A stretch of DNA of 43,169 bases from Vreelandella lionensis (GTDB lineage: Bacteria > Pseudomonadota > Gammaproteobacteria > Pseudomonadales > Halomonadaceae), in the NCBI RefSeq assembly GCF_002087295.1, contig NZ_MWVI01000003.1:1-43169 (forward strand). The letters run 5' to 3'. Numbering within the stretch: position 1 is the stretch's first letter; every line of letters starts with the position of its first letter. The position numbers and the translations under genes are program-made. Positions 31,177 to 41,040 of this stretch are shown here, one piece after another. Below the pieces are notes generated by a model. It was not told where the DNA came from. It did no database searches and was given only the letters and a program-made list of their open reading frames with translations.

Positions 31177-33248
31177 TCATCCCCGCAGCGAGCGCAGCCC
31201 GGCCATCGCCTTTTTTCCGCCGGCCTGCTTTTTCTCCGGGTCTTCTTTATCGGCGCGGCCCTCCCACTCCAAATCATCAGCGGGCAGCTCATCCAAAAAG
31301 CGGCTGGGTTGGCAGTCCATCAGCTCGCCATAGGCCTTGCGCTGGCGGGCCAGTGTGAGCGTTAGCGTGCGCTGTGCGCGGGTAATGCGCACATAAGCCA
31401 AGCGGCGCTCCCCCTCCACGGTATCCATCTCGATGGCGTTGCGGTGGGGCAGCAAATCCTCCTCCAGGCCCATCAGATACACATGGGGGAACTCCAACTC
31501 TTTGGAGGCGTGCATGGTGAGCAACTGCACTCGGTCTGAGTCATCCTCTTCCGCCTGCTGTTCGAGAATATCCCGCAGCACCAGGCGTGAAATGGCCGCT
31601 TCCACACCGTCGGTTTCCGTCGCGGTGGAATCGGTGGCGTCTTCCGGGTCGCGGTTCAGCGACTTCTCCAACTCGTCGATCAAAATCCACACGTTGGCCA
31701 TGCGGCGCTCGGCGATGGTGGGGGCGCTGGCGTTTTGGTAGAGCCACGCCTCGTAATCCATATCCCGCAGCATGTCGCGTATCGCAGCAATGGCATCGCC
31801 CTGGTCCATCCGTTTGCGCACGCCATCAATAAAGTGGGTAAAACGTGATAACCGCTCCACGGCGCGGGTAGGTAGGGTTTGCTCGAGCCCTAATTCATGG
31901 CAGGCGGCGAACAGCGATATCGAGCGCTCTGTGGCATAGTTGGCGAGCTTCTCCAGCGTGCCGGGGCCAATTTCGCGGCGGGGCACGTTGACGATGCGCA
32001 AAAAGGGGTTGTCGTCGGCGGGATCAATCAGCAGGCGCAGGTACGCCATGGCGTCTTTGATCTCGTTACGGGAGAAAAACGACGTGCCGCCGGAGAGCTT
32101 GTACGGAATTTGGTAGTGTTTGCAGCTTTAACTCCAACAGCCGCGCCTGGAAGTTGCCCCGGTAGAGCACCGCAAAATCCCGCCATTCGGCTTTTTCTTT
32201 AATGCGCCGGGTGAGCATTTCGCTCGCCACCCGTTCAGCTTCAGCCTCCTTCATGACGATTCACCACCACGCGAATCGGCGCACCGTCGCCCATATCCGA
32301 CCATAGAGTTTTGTCGTAGACGTGGGGGTTATTGGCAATCAGCGTATTGGCGGCGCGTAGGATGTTGCCGGTAGAGCGGTAGTTCTGCTCCAGCTTGATG
32401 ACTTTCAAACGGGGGAAATCCTCCCCCAGCGTAACCAAGTTTTCTGGCCGCGCGCCCCGCCACGCGTAAATCGACTGGTCGTCGTCGCCTACCACGGTAA
32501 AGGTGGCCCGTTCCGCCATCAGCAGCTTTACCAGCAGGTACTGGGAGACGTTGGTGTCCTGATACTCATCCACCAGCATGTAGTGGATTTTGCTCCGCCA
32601 GCGGGCCAGCGCCTCTGGGTCGCGCTGTAAGAGCACCACCGGCAGCAGAATCAGATCGTCGAAATCCACCGCGTTGTAGGCTTTCAGGTGGCGAACGTAG
32701 GCTTCATAGACGCGCGCGGCGAAGTGCTCGTCATCGTCGGCCGCGAACGAGAGCGCATCCCCTGGCAGCACCAGGTCGTTTTTCCAGGTCGAAATTTTGG
32801 CCTGCACGGCGTTGATCTGCTCGGCATCCACCTGGGCATCCTTGTTCATCAGGTCCCGCAGCAGCGCCTTGGCATCCTCCGGGTCGAACAGCGACAACCC
32901 CGGCTTGTAGCCCAGAGTTTTCAGCTCGCCGCGAATGATATTGAGCCCCAAATTATGGAACGTCGAAACTGTCAGCCCGTGGCCCTCTTTGCCCTTTAGC
33001 ATTTGGCCCACCCGCTCTTTCATCTCTCGGGCGGCCTTTTTGGTAAAGGTCACTGCGGCAATTTTGCGTGCGCTCATGCCACACTCTTGCACGAGGGAGG
33101 CAATCTGGGTGGTGATCACGCTGTTTTTGCCCGACCCCGCGCCCGCCAGTACCAGGCAGGGGCCATCGATGTAGCGCACCGCTTCCTGCTGGCGTGGGTT
33201 GAGCCCTTTGATACGGCTAAGAATGCTCTTTGGCGGTTGGGGCGTCAT
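31177..33248 (-). CDS. rep: ATP-dependent DNA helicase Rep (two frameshifts, altered motifs)
   Basis: UvrD/Rep superfamily 1A 3'-5' helicase that helps forks pass roadblocks. Motifs in order: LAGAGSGKN (motif I), AAVTFTKKAAREM (Ia), LVDEYQDTN (II), VVGDDDQSIYAWRGA (III), KLEQNYRS (IV), LLTMHASKELEFPHV (V) and RLAYVRITRAQ (VI). Surplus bases near 32250 (restoring NRHEEAEAERV) and 32124 (restoring LKLQHYQIPYKLSGG) split it. Three conserved residues differ from E. coli Rep: Thr to Asn in motif I, Gly to Glu in SKGLE, Gly to Arg in VGITRA. Restored length is about 689 aa (E. coli 673). Confidence 0.92.
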
Positions 33249-33356
33249 GGCGAAGGGTGACCTCTACAAGTGTTTCGGGGCAATTTCTATTACAATCAGC
33301 GGCGCTGACGAAGGCGCAGCAGGCAAATACAGCAGGTAACTCATAGGCAGGTGGTG

Positions 33357-33828
33357 ATGTTTGAAGTAGCGCTATTCGAGCCGCGCATGGCTCCCAATAC
33401 GGGCAACATTATGCGCCTAGTGGCGCACAACGGCTGCCGTCTCCATTTGATTGGGCGGCTGGGCTTTGATCTCGAAGAGAAAAAGCTGCTCCGCGCTGGT
33501 TTAGACTACCGCGACCTTGCCAACGTGACCCGCCACGCGAATTTTACGGCGTTTTACACCGCCATGCAGGGGCGCACCATCTGGGCGATTACCACCAAGG
33601 GCACCCGCGCCCACAGCGATGCCGACTTCGCACCGGGGGATGTGCTGCTGTTCGGCTCCGAAACTGCCGGGCTCTCCCCAGAAGTGCACGCTATGCTCCC
33701 GGCTGAGCATAAACTGCGCATCCCCATGCAACCTAATAACCGTAGTTTGAATCTCTCCAACGCGGTAGCGGTGGTGAGCTATGAAGCGTGGCGCCAGCAG
33801 GATTTCGCTGTTGCCCCTCGAGATTTAG
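33357..33828 (+). CDS. trmL: tRNA (cytidine/uridine-2'-O-)-methyltransferase TrmL (frameshifted at the 3' end)
   Basis: SPOUT-fold enzyme that methylates the wobble ribose of certain tRNA-Leu. Motifs: [40 protein letters not shown] and the knot signature [17 protein letters not shown]. The raw frame runs on about 300 nt antisense to pyrE. One indel after YEAWRQQDF would stop at TAG 33826-33828 and give about 156 aa (E. coli 157), just short of the convergent pyrE stop. ATG 33357 gives MFEVALFEP; the in-frame GTGs before it are less likely. Confidence 0.88.
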
Positions 33829-33830
33829 AG

Positions 33831-34496
33831 TTACCCGGCAATGCCGTATTGGTCGCGGTAAGCGCGTACCGCATCGGCGTAGGCGAGCATCTCGCCGCCT
33901 GCGTGCTCTTCAAGATAAGTGAGCACTTGCTCAAGGGTGACGATGCTAACCACCGGCATGCCGTATTGTGCCTGTACTTCTTGAATGGCGCTCTGTTCGC
34001 CCTGGCCCCGCTCCTGACGGTCGAGGGCAATGATCACCCCACCAGCACGAGCACCGCTCTGCTCAATCAGGCTCATCACTTCACGGATCGCGGTGCCTGC
34101 GGTGATCACGTCATCGATGATCAAAATATCGCCTGAAAGCGGCGCGCCCACAATGTTGCCGCCTTCGCCGTGGGTTTTGGCCTCTTTGCGATTGAAGGAG
34201 TAAGGCATATCCAGGTCGTGGTGGTCGGCCAGCGCCGCCGCGGTGTCGGCGGCCAGTGGAATGCCCTTATAGGCAGGGCCAAACAGCACGTCGGCCTTCA
34301 AGCCGCTATCGACAATGGCCTGGGCGTAAAAGCGGCCCAGCTTGGCCAGCGCACGGCCCGTCTGAAATAGCCCAGCGTTAAAACAGTAAGGGCTTACTCG
34401 CCCCGACTTCAGCGTGAACTCGCCAAACTTGAGCACGCCTTGCTCAATAGCGAAGGCAATGAAATCGCGTTGGTAGGGTTGTAGAGTGGTGGCCAC
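33831..34496 (-). CDS. pyrE: Orotate phosphoribosyltransferase PyrE
   Basis: Makes orotidine 5'-phosphate in pyrimidine synthesis. PRPP-binding signature [14 protein letters not shown] and the flexible-loop region [15 protein letters not shown] are clear. Start is GTG 34496 ([16 protein letters not shown]), with AAGAGA upstream; the longer in-frame ATG at 34574 would add residues with no family match. 221 aa (E. coli 213). Divergent from the Crc-like gene, an arrangement shared with Pseudomonas crc-pyrE. Confidence 0.94.
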   Translation of the reverse strand: MATTLQPYQRDFIAFAIEQGVLKFGEFTLKSGRVSPYCFNAGLFQTGRALAKLGRFYAQAIVDSGLKADVLFGPAYKGIPLAADTAAALADHHDLDMPYSFNRKEAKTHGEGGNIVGAPLSGDILIIDDVITAGTAIREVMSLIEQSGARAGGVIIALDRQERGQGEQSAIQEVQAQYGMPVVSIVTLEQVLTYLEEHAGGEMLAYADAVRAYRDQYGIAG

Positions 34497-34647
34497 GGCG
34501 GTGTTCTCTTGTCGGTAGGAGTGGTCGATAAGAATGTAAGTCAAACGCAACAATAAAACGGGGCTAAATAGCAAGATTTGGTTTGTCTATTTACCCAAAC
34601 GTCTAAACGTCGGGTATCATACAGCAGCGACGCAAAAGGGACGATTT

Positions 34648-35415
34648 ATGAAAATTGCCAGCATCAATGTCAATGGTATACGTGATGCCGTCGACCGTGG
34701 CTTCCTGGACTGGCTGGCTAAGCAGGATGCCGACGTGGTCTGCGTGCAGAACATCAAGGCGAAAAGTTTCGAACTGGGTGACCACATCCTCTATTCGGAA
34801 GGCTACGAAGGCTACTTCCTGGATGCCGAGGAGGATGGTTTCTCCGGTGTGGCACTCTATTGCCGCAAAATCCCCAAAGCCATTATGTACGGCCTGGGGT
34901 TTCCTCAGTGCGACCACGAAGGGCGCTTTCTGCAGGCGGACTATGACCGCTTCAGCATTGCCACCTTCCTGATGCCTGATGGAAGTGACCAAAAAGCCAA
35001 ACAGGCATTTATGGAGCAGTACCAAGAGTACCTGACGAAGATGTCGCGCAAACGCCGCGAATACATCATCTGCGGTACTTGGCACATTGCCCACAAAACC
35101 GTCGATTTGGCCAACTGGTCGGACAACCAGCTCACTTCCGGTTTCCGCCCGGAAGAGCGTGCCTGGATGGATCAGGTGCTTGGCCCCACCGGCTTTATCG
35201 ACACCTTCCGCGAAATTAATCGCGATGCAGGCGAGTACACCTGGTCGCCCAGACTTGACCAAGACGTTCCCCGTGCCCGTCAAGAAGGCTGGCGGATCGA
35301 CTACCAACTGGTCGGCCCCAACTTCCGTCGTCACGTGGTGGACGCGTGGATTGATTACGATGCGACCTTCTCAGAGTTCGCACCGCTGATCGTTGAGTAT
35401 GATCTAGCGCTTTAA
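34648..35415 (+). CDS. crc: Crc-like protein (exonuclease III fold without catalytic residues)
   Basis: 255 aa of the ExoIII/APE fold, starting MKIASINVNGIRDA. The nuclease residues are missing. Compared with E. coli ExoIII, Glu34 is Asn (QN, 34-35), Asp151 and Asn153 of GDMN are Thr144 and His146 (CGTWH), and Asp258-His259 of SDHAP are Glu243-Phe244 (SEFAP). Asn7 and the Asp in WRIDYQ remain. Pseudomonas Crc has the same kind of losses and shares VNVNG, RRKRREYI, GWRxDYQ and APLIVxYD, and it also lies next to pyrE, rph and yicC. So I call it Crc-like, a partner of Hfq in catabolite repression by translational block. Databases may label it exodeoxyribonuclease III. Confidence 0.8.
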   Translation: MKIASINVNGIRDAVDRGFLDWLAKQDADVVCVQNIKAKSFELGDHILYSEGYEGYFLDAEEDGFSGVALYCRKIPKAIMYGLGFPQCDHEGRFLQADYDRFSIATFLMPDGSDQKAKQAFMEQYQEYLTKMSRKRREYIICGTWHIAHKTVDLANWSDNQLTSGFRPEERAWMDQVLGPTGFIDTFREINRDAGEYTWSPRLDQDVPRARQEGWRIDYQLVGPNFRRHVVDAWIDYDATFSEFAPLIVEYDLAL

Positions 35416-35442
35416 GCGTTAGCTACTTCCCGCGTCGCACCG

Positions 35443-35476
35443 CCAACAGGCCAGCTTACCGCTGGCCTGTTGGGTT
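35443..35476. terminator. Terminator between the crc-like gene and rph
   Basis: CCAACAGGCCAGC (35443-35455) pairs with GCTGGCCTGTTGG (35461-35473) over a TTACC loop and is followed by GTTTC. It sits between convergent genes. Confidence 0.8.
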
Positions 35477-35503
35477 TCAGGGCCCGCGTAACGCAGGGCT
35501 CCT

Positions 35504-36241
35504 TTAACCGCGAATCCCCAGCGCTTCACGCTGCTTCTCACGCAATTCATCACCGGCTTTCTCGGCCAAATCCAGCATCGCGTTCAGCTCTTTACGGTTA
35601 AACGCGCCCGCTTCCGCCGTGCCCTGTACTTCAATCAGCTCGCCGCTTTCGGTCATTACCACGTTCAGGTCGGTGTCGGCTTTGCTATCTTCGGGGTAAG
35701 CCAGGTCCAGCACCGGCACGCCTTTGTAGATGCCGACTGAGATCGCGCTGACCAGCTGCTTGAAGGGGTCTCCTTTGATCTTCTTTTCTCGCTGCAGGTA
35801 GCGAAGCGCATCCACCAGCGCCACGCAGCCGCCGGTAATGGCCGTCGTGCGCGTGCCGCCATCGGCCTGGATAACATCGCAATCCACGGTAATGGTGAAC
35901 TCGCCCAGCTTCTTCAAATTCACCGCTGCGCGCAGACTGCGACCAATCAGGCGCTGAATCTCCAGCGTGCGGCCACCCGGTTTGCCACGGGTCGCTTCGC
36001 GGCCACTGCGGGTATGAGTCGCGCGGGGCAGCATGCCGTATTCGGCAGTAATCCAGCCCTGATTTTTACCGCGCAGCCAGCGCGGCACGCCCGCTTCCAC
36101 GCTCGCGTTGCACAGCACCTTGGTATCGCCAAACTCCACCAGCACGGAGCCTTCCGCATGGCGGGTGTAATCACGGGTTAAGCGAATTTCACGGAGCTGG
36201 TCGGCCTCGCGACCGCTGGGGCGAACTACATCAGGACGCAT
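35504..36241 (-). CDS. rph: Ribonuclease PH
   Basis: Phosphorolytic 3' tRNA-trimming exoribonuclease, 245 aa. Conserved [13 protein letters not shown] start, [13 protein letters not shown], and the phosphate/catalytic region [19 protein letters not shown]. The frame is intact, start ATG 36241. Divergent from yicC and convergent with the crc-like gene; the same neighbours are found in many gammaproteobacteria. Confidence 0.95.
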   Translation of the reverse strand: MRPDVVRPSGREADQLREIRLTRDYTRHAEGSVLVEFGDTKVLCNASVEAGVPRWLRGKNQGWITAEYGMLPRATHTRSGREATRGKPGGRTLEIQRLIGRSLRAAVNLKKLGEFTITVDCDVIQADGGTRTTAITGGCVALVDALRYLQREKKIKGDPFKQLVSAISVGIYKGVPVLDLAYPEDSKADTDLNVVMTESGELIEVQGTAEAGAFNRKELNAMLDLAEKAGDELREKQREALGIRG

Positions 36242-36360
36242 AGCACCTCACATCATGTTTAAAGTAGGAAAGCCCGCTATTGTACACGTCTGAGCGTGCG
36301 CGGATGGGCCTATCGGTTAGACTGTTCGGAATCACATTGATGGAAAGGTTGCATCGACTT

Positions 36361-37260
36361 ATGGCCGCTTCCCGCCGCGTACACAGCATGACCGCCTTCG
36401 CCCGCACCGAGCAGGCCGCCCCGTTTGGCACCCTGCAAGTTGAGATCCGCTCGGTGAACCAGCGCTACCTAGAACCACATTTTCGCCTGCACGAAAGCCT
36501 GCGTGATTTAGAACCGGCACTGCGCGAAGCACTGCGTACCCGCCTGGCCCGTGGCAAAGTAGAGTGCAGCGTGCGGTTCGAGAGCGCCGACACCGCCCAA
36601 GCACCGGCAGTGAACGCCCAGCGCCTAAAAGAGATTGCCGACGCCCTGGCCGCCATTCAGCAGCAGGGGCGCAGCGCCGTGCCGCCCACCACGCTGGCGC
36701 TGCTCAACCAGCCCGGCGTGATGGAACCCCAGCACCTCGCCCAAGACGCCCTAAAAGCCGCCGCCAAAGCGCTGTTTAACCAAGCGCTGGATGAACTGAT
36801 CGACGCCCGCGCCCGCGAAGGCGAAAACCTGGCCGAGATGATCACCACCCGCCTAGACGCAGTGAGCGAGCAAGTGGCCACCGTACGCAGCCTGCTGCCG
36901 CAAATTCTGGAACGCCAGCGCGCCCAGCTGCTAGAGCGTTTAGAAATCGCCAAAACCGAACTCGACCCCCAACGCCTGGAAGCCGAGCTGGTACTGGCAG
37001 CCCAACAAGCCGACGTAGACGAAGAGCTAGACCTCCTAACGGCGCACATTGAAGAAGTGCGCCACCCGCTCGCCCAAAAAGGCCCCAAAGGCCGCCGCCT
37101 GGATTTCCTAATGCAGGAGCTTAACCGCGAAGCCAATACGCTCTCGTCAAAATCGGTGGTGGCAGAGACAACCCGCTGCGCGGTGGAGCTGAAGGTGCTG
37201 ATTGAGCAGATGCGAGAGCAGATTCAGAATATTGATTATTATTCATTCTCGTCTAGGTGA
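36361..37260 (+). CDS. yicC: YicC family endoribonuclease
   Basis: 299 aa. N-terminal YicC domain (SMTAFARTEQ, IRSVNQRYLEPHFRL) and C-terminal DUF1732-type domain (RRLDFLMQELNREANTLSSK, ELKVLIEQMREQIQNI). The family has reported RNase activity. The chosen start ATG 36361 gives MAASRRVHSMTAFA; longer in-frame starts upstream lack family character. gmk normally follows yicC but here an integrase does, so this is the left edge of an island. Confidence 0.9.
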   Translation: MAASRRVHSMTAFARTEQAAPFGTLQVEIRSVNQRYLEPHFRLHESLRDLEPALREALRTRLARGKVECSVRFESADTAQAPAVNAQRLKEIADALAAIQQQGRSAVPPTTLALLNQPGVMEPQHLAQDALKAAAKALFNQALDELIDARAREGENLAEMITTRLDAVSEQVATVRSLLPQILERQRAQLLERLEIAKTELDPQRLEAELVLAAQQADVDEELDLLTAHIEEVRHPLAQKGPKGRRLDFLMQELNREANTLSSKSVVAETTRCAVELKVLIEQMREQIQNIDYYSFSSR

Positions 37261-37344
37261 TTATATAAATCATTGTTTTTTTTATATTTTTATATCAGTC
37301 GTTGTACACGATTGTCTTCCAGTACCCAGCTTAAGCCGCTGCTA

Positions 37345-37417
37345 AGTGGGTAGTAAAGTGGGTAGTGAAATGCCATGCTACCCACTAATTAGACCGAATT
37401 TTTAAAAATACTACCCA
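37345..37417. repeat. Direct and inverted GTGGGTAG repeats before the integrase
   Basis: Two direct copies of AGTGGGTAGT (37345-37354 and 37357-37366), an inverted CTACCCACT (37378-37386) and a partial CTACCCA (37411-37417) lie within the AT-rich 228-bp gap between yicC and the integrase. Such clusters suit arm-type integrase/excisionase sites or an autoregulatory operator. No tRNA gene is visible here. Confidence 0.55.
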
Positions 37418-37488
37418 ATTTTTACATAATTCACTGAAAGTATTTTGAAAAATGGGGAAGTGTTGAAGCGTTAATAGAGGGGGGAGGG

Positions 37489-38725
37489 ATGGGGAGCTTT
37501 ACCGCCAAGAAAATTCAATCATTGATCAGAGAAGCCAAGCCTGGGCGCTATGGTGATGGCAACGGATTGTATTTGATGATTCCGAAGGCAGGCGCTGCCT
37601 ATTGGATGTGCCGCTATACCTTCGCGGGTAAGCGTCGCGGCATGACATTGGGTAAATACTCTCACCTCTCCTTAGCTGAGGCTCGTGAGCAGGTGGTTGA
37701 GACTCAGAGAGCCATTCGTAATGGTACGGACCCTCTTACAGAGCGCAGATGTGAAGAAAAAATAACCATCAGTACTACGGTGCAGGATTTGTTCGACGAT
37801 TGGTATCAGGAACTAGAGAAGCGGCTCAAGCATCCCAATATCCCCAAGCGTGTATTTGAAAGGGATATTGCTCCCTCCATAGGTTCGTTATCGCTAGATA
37901 GCGTTACTCCTATGGATATACGTGCCATCGTCAGAAAGGTGACGAGCAGCGGTCGGCCAACCATTGCAAACGATGCTTTGATGTATTTAAAGCAGCTATT
38001 TAACCATGGCATCAAGCTAGGACTTTTGACCTATAACCCTGCGTCTGCTTTCAACGTCAACGATGCGGGCGGGGTTGAGAAAAGCCGTGATAGAGCACTT
38101 AGCCTTGAGGAGCTCAGGTTTGTCTTTGAGGTTTTCAGAGAGAATCGCACTAGCTTTACGCGTGACAACTATCTCGCATGCGCACTGCTTGTTGTGCTTG
38201 GAGTGCGTAAAACAGAGCTAACAGAAGCCACATGGTCAGAATTTGACTTGAACAATGCGAAATGGAATTTACCCGGAGAGCGCAGCAAGTCAGGGGTTGG
38301 GATTGCAATTCCTTTGCCACCGCAGACGGTCGATTGGTTAGAGGAGCTTCACATTCGTGCTTGTGGTTCGCCTTACGTATTTCCTAGCCGTCGCAGCAGC
38401 AAGCAGCCCCATATGGGCAAGGATACCCTGAACCGAGCCATTGCCAAGCTATTTGGTAAAGAGCCAGGTAAGAAGCAGCAACCTGAAAATAGAATGGGTG
38501 ATCTACCCGAGTTTACGGTGCATGACTTGCGGCGTACCTGCCGTAGCTTGTTGGCTGGGGCAGGTGTACCGGGCCATGTTGGCTGAGCGTTGCTTGAATC
38601 ACAAATTGAAAGGCGTGGAAGGGGTTTATGATCGATATGACTATTACGAGGAACGTAAAAGTGCCTTGAGTAGAGTGACAGAACTGGTTGAGCCGATTAT
38701 CAACGAAAACTACGAAACACGTTAA
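37489..38725 (+). CDS. int: Tyrosine-type site-specific integrase, P4/CP4-57-like (frameshifted)
   Basis: About 411 aa. The N-terminal DUF4102-type arm-binding domain (YGDGNGLYLMIPKAGAAYW, GKYSHLSLAEAREQ) is followed by the catalytic domain. Active-site residues are Arg in LGVRKTELTEATW, HxxR in HDLRRTCRSLL, His in CLNHK and the Tyr near VYDRYDYYEERK. A surplus G near 38580 (GTTGGCTGAG for GTTGCTGAG) restores GHVAERCLNHKLKGV. It defines the left end of the island, pointing inward from yicC. Start ATG 37489 follows GGGGGAGGG. Confidence 0.92.
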
Positions 38726-38761
38726 GAAAGCTGATGAGTGGCTATCTATTGGAGGGGCTAT

Positions 38762-38957
38762 ATGTCCCTATCCTGCTTGCGCTGCGAACTGCAGAGCGTC
38801 TTTAAGCTTTAATCTCGATACGGTCTGCCAGCCTGGAAACATTGCCGGTACGTTGGTCGGCACACACAAAGTAAGTATGGGTTCTCTAAAATCCTCAAAG
38901 AAGGCTAAGCGTAGTCTTCAGGCAACTCTTACTCTGCCTAGCAGTCAGCTTTCATGA
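38762..38957 (+). pseudogene. Small zinc-knuckle ORF downstream of the integrase (frameshifted or decayed)
   Basis: ATG 38762 follows GGAGGGG and reads MSLSCLRCELQS with a CxxC knuckle, then meets TAA. One surplus base joins it to FNLDTVCQPGNIAGTLVG and on to a TGA at 38955-38957, about 64 aa. CxxC plus NL[DE]T and glycine-spaced residues resemble the start of the protein at 42661-43000, but the C-terminal zinc knuckle is absent. It could be a truncated relative or an error-damaged gene. Confidence 0.45.
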
Positions 38958-38968
38958 GGTGGAAGACT

Positions 38969-38999
38969 GAAGCTCAAAGGTTATGCTGAGCTTCTTTTT
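38969..38999 (+). terminator. Terminator downstream of the integrase region
   Basis: GAAGCTCA (38969-38976) pairs with TGAGCTTC (38987-38994), followed by five Ts. It ends plus-strand transcription just before the convergent cysteine-cluster gene. Confidence 0.75.
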
Positions 39000-39011
39000 G
39001 TGGCTTGATTA

Positions 39012-39362
39012 TCAGCGATCAGGTTTTGACAGATTTCTATCGGGTAACAGTGTCGTTTCTCCGGGTTTGTCTTTATTTAGATATGGAGTTTCGGATTCAT
39101 GCAATAAAATATCACAAACTTTGAGATTCAAGTCGATAAATTCATCCCAGCTAAATTTGTCTGCATAGTGCAAATCATACTGCCGGTCGACCCGACAAAT
39201 GTCAGGTCTATCGGTATAAATTGTACAGCTTTTATCAGTATCTCTGTAATGCTTACAAGTGCCGTCTCACCGGTCAAGGCTACTGGTCTCAACCGCCAAA
39301 TTAACATTTTGGCAACACAGCCCGCATTGAGTACAGGGGAATTCTTTTATCCGGTGATGCAT
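39012..39362 (-). CDS. YkgJ-type cysteine-cluster protein (in-frame TGA)
   Basis: 116 aa. Reading the minus strand gives PCTQCGLCCQNV, then after an internal TGA (39267-39269) GTCKHY, KSCTIYTDRPDICRVDRQYD and WDEFIDLNLKVCD. This is the Cys pattern of YkgJ-type (zinc/iron-chelate-binding) proteins: CxxCxxCC, then C, C, and RPxxCR. The TGA stands in LDRxDGTC where Gly (GGA) is expected, one base away. Start ATG 39362 overlaps the end of the upstream gene by 16 nt, so translation is probably coupled. Function in the module is unknown; metal-dependent chemistry or a sensing role is possible. Confidence 0.75.
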
Positions 39363-40988
39363 GATGCCAACCAATTTCGTGTGCTCTCAGAGTTTCCCAT
39401 TTCAAAAGGTAGCTCAATGCCCCTTTTCGCCACTTCTCGCTGCAAGTGTATGCTGCGTTGAATCTCGCTATTACAAGCTACTAGGTCTTGCGAAAACGCT
39501 TCAAGTTCTTGCGGATTTAAACCGAACTCTATTTTAATTAGCTCAGTAAGATAACGGTCAAGCTCTGTGTTGATCGCCTGGAATTTAGCCACTGTCTCAG
39601 CATGCGGCATAATAGATTCTGTGTATGTCCAGATTTTTTTCGCTATGCTGCTATGGAGAATGAAATAGTTTAGCCCTAAAGTGACAATGCCCGTTACTAA
39701 CGCACTGCTAAAAGCTGCCAGTTCGGCGCCCAAAGGAAAATTAAATATTGGCAATAGCTGGGTATAGACGATAGTCCCCACCGTTGTAGCGGCCCCAATG
39801 GACAGCACGGAAACTACGGCTTTACACAGATCGACAAAACCTAACTGATCAGGGTTAAAAATCAGCAGCTTGATCGCCTTGGACCAACTGACCCCAGACC
39901 TCGCGGATGATTTTGATCGCCATGCGCTGCGTGGTAGCAAACATGTTGAAAAGCGTGGTTGTGAGACTGGCAAATATTCCCCCAAAAACACCATCCTTGA
40001 AGGCCGTAAGGAAATCCTGGAAACGTGTCTTGACTCGTATCCAAATACCTTTTAGCGTCTTATTGATGCTGTCGATAAAAGATGAAAAATCGAATTGCTC
40101 TTTGCTCTTTTCCAACAACTCAGGGATCTGCTCGCGTAATTCGAACCAGACCTCAGCCATGATTAACCCCAATACCTGACGTGTTCCCATCTTCAAGCCT
40201 GCTATGCCTGATGCCTTACCAGTCTGTTTCAGGAACTTACTGCTGGTGTAGTATGAGTGATTAATCTGCTGTTCATAGGGCTTTCTGGGCTCGTTGTCAC
40301 GCTTCCGCATGCTGTCTGGATCGATGTCTTTAAGCTGCTGAATCTTATTTTCAGTATTTCGAAGTTCATCTTCCAGCTTGCGCGCTTCATGCTGCTGCTG
40401 CGGAGTGATGCGCGGGTGGTTTTCTAGTTTATGGCGTTTACTAGCCAAATTTTTTTTGTGGGTATTTATTGTTCCAGGAAGTCTTTCTAGATAAGCATCA
40501 ATAGATGTTGCATTCTTGGATCTGTTGATTGTGCCTTGTGTAGACTGGAGGTTACTGTCCTGATTTGCTAAATTCACGCCATCAAGCTCGGCCAAGACAC
40601 GCCCTGCATCATTATGAACTTCTTTGGCACTGATTACATGGTCGAGATGGCGTTCATCGGCTGCCCCCATGGTAATGTTGCGATAGGGGTCGTGAAGTTT
40701 TCCAGTCTGGTGTAATAACTTATCTTTTTTACCAGTATTTATATAGTTCTCATGTTTATGGTAGGGGTGTGAGTCATATTTTTCGCGCTGCTCGTAGCGT
40801 TGCTTTTCTGCATCAGTAGCCCAGATCCCCTGGCGAGCATTATTAATGGTATCTACGTTTCCCCCGACTTTGTCCTCGAAAAGAAGAAAGTCTAGTCCGA
40901 AGCTTGTCGCCAAACTGTTGACAATAGTTTTTTCAAGCTCTTTGGTCCAGTCAAAATCTTGCGATGAAGAATGCATAGGGAGGCTCAT
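39347..40988 (-). CDS. Membrane-anchored HNH-like protein, second gene of island module (frameshifted)
   Basis: About 546 aa; not a family I can name. Residues 112-159 fit an HNH-type finger: LDHVIS (Asp116-His117), SNLQS (Asn146) and INRSKN (Asn155, Lys158). A charged helical stretch follows (about 170-235), then amphipathic and hydrophobic helices (265-350), and after a frame change near 39885 two likely transmembrane helices (SIGAATTVGTIVYTQLL and FSSALVTGIVTLGLNYF). The tail ends SCITG. The chosen start 40988 (MSLPMHSSSQ) is uncertain; ATG 40976 is possible and neither has a good ribosome site. The YkgJ gene overlaps its end. Confidence 0.7.
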
Positions 40989-41040
40989 GTAAGATAGTTT
41001 AAATATAAGATGGGGAGCTCTCGCCCACCATCGTAATATA

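Noticed and set aside
33829..34136. Long plus-strand extension of trmL over pyrE
   Set aside because: The extension is antisense to a well conserved gene, has no TrmL homology and disappears with one indel near 33800.
38983..39461. Plus-strand ORFs of 61 and 97 codons in the integrase-module gap
   Set aside because: They are antisense to the cysteine-cluster gene and the end of the HNH-like gene, lack ribosome sites and show no recognisable features.
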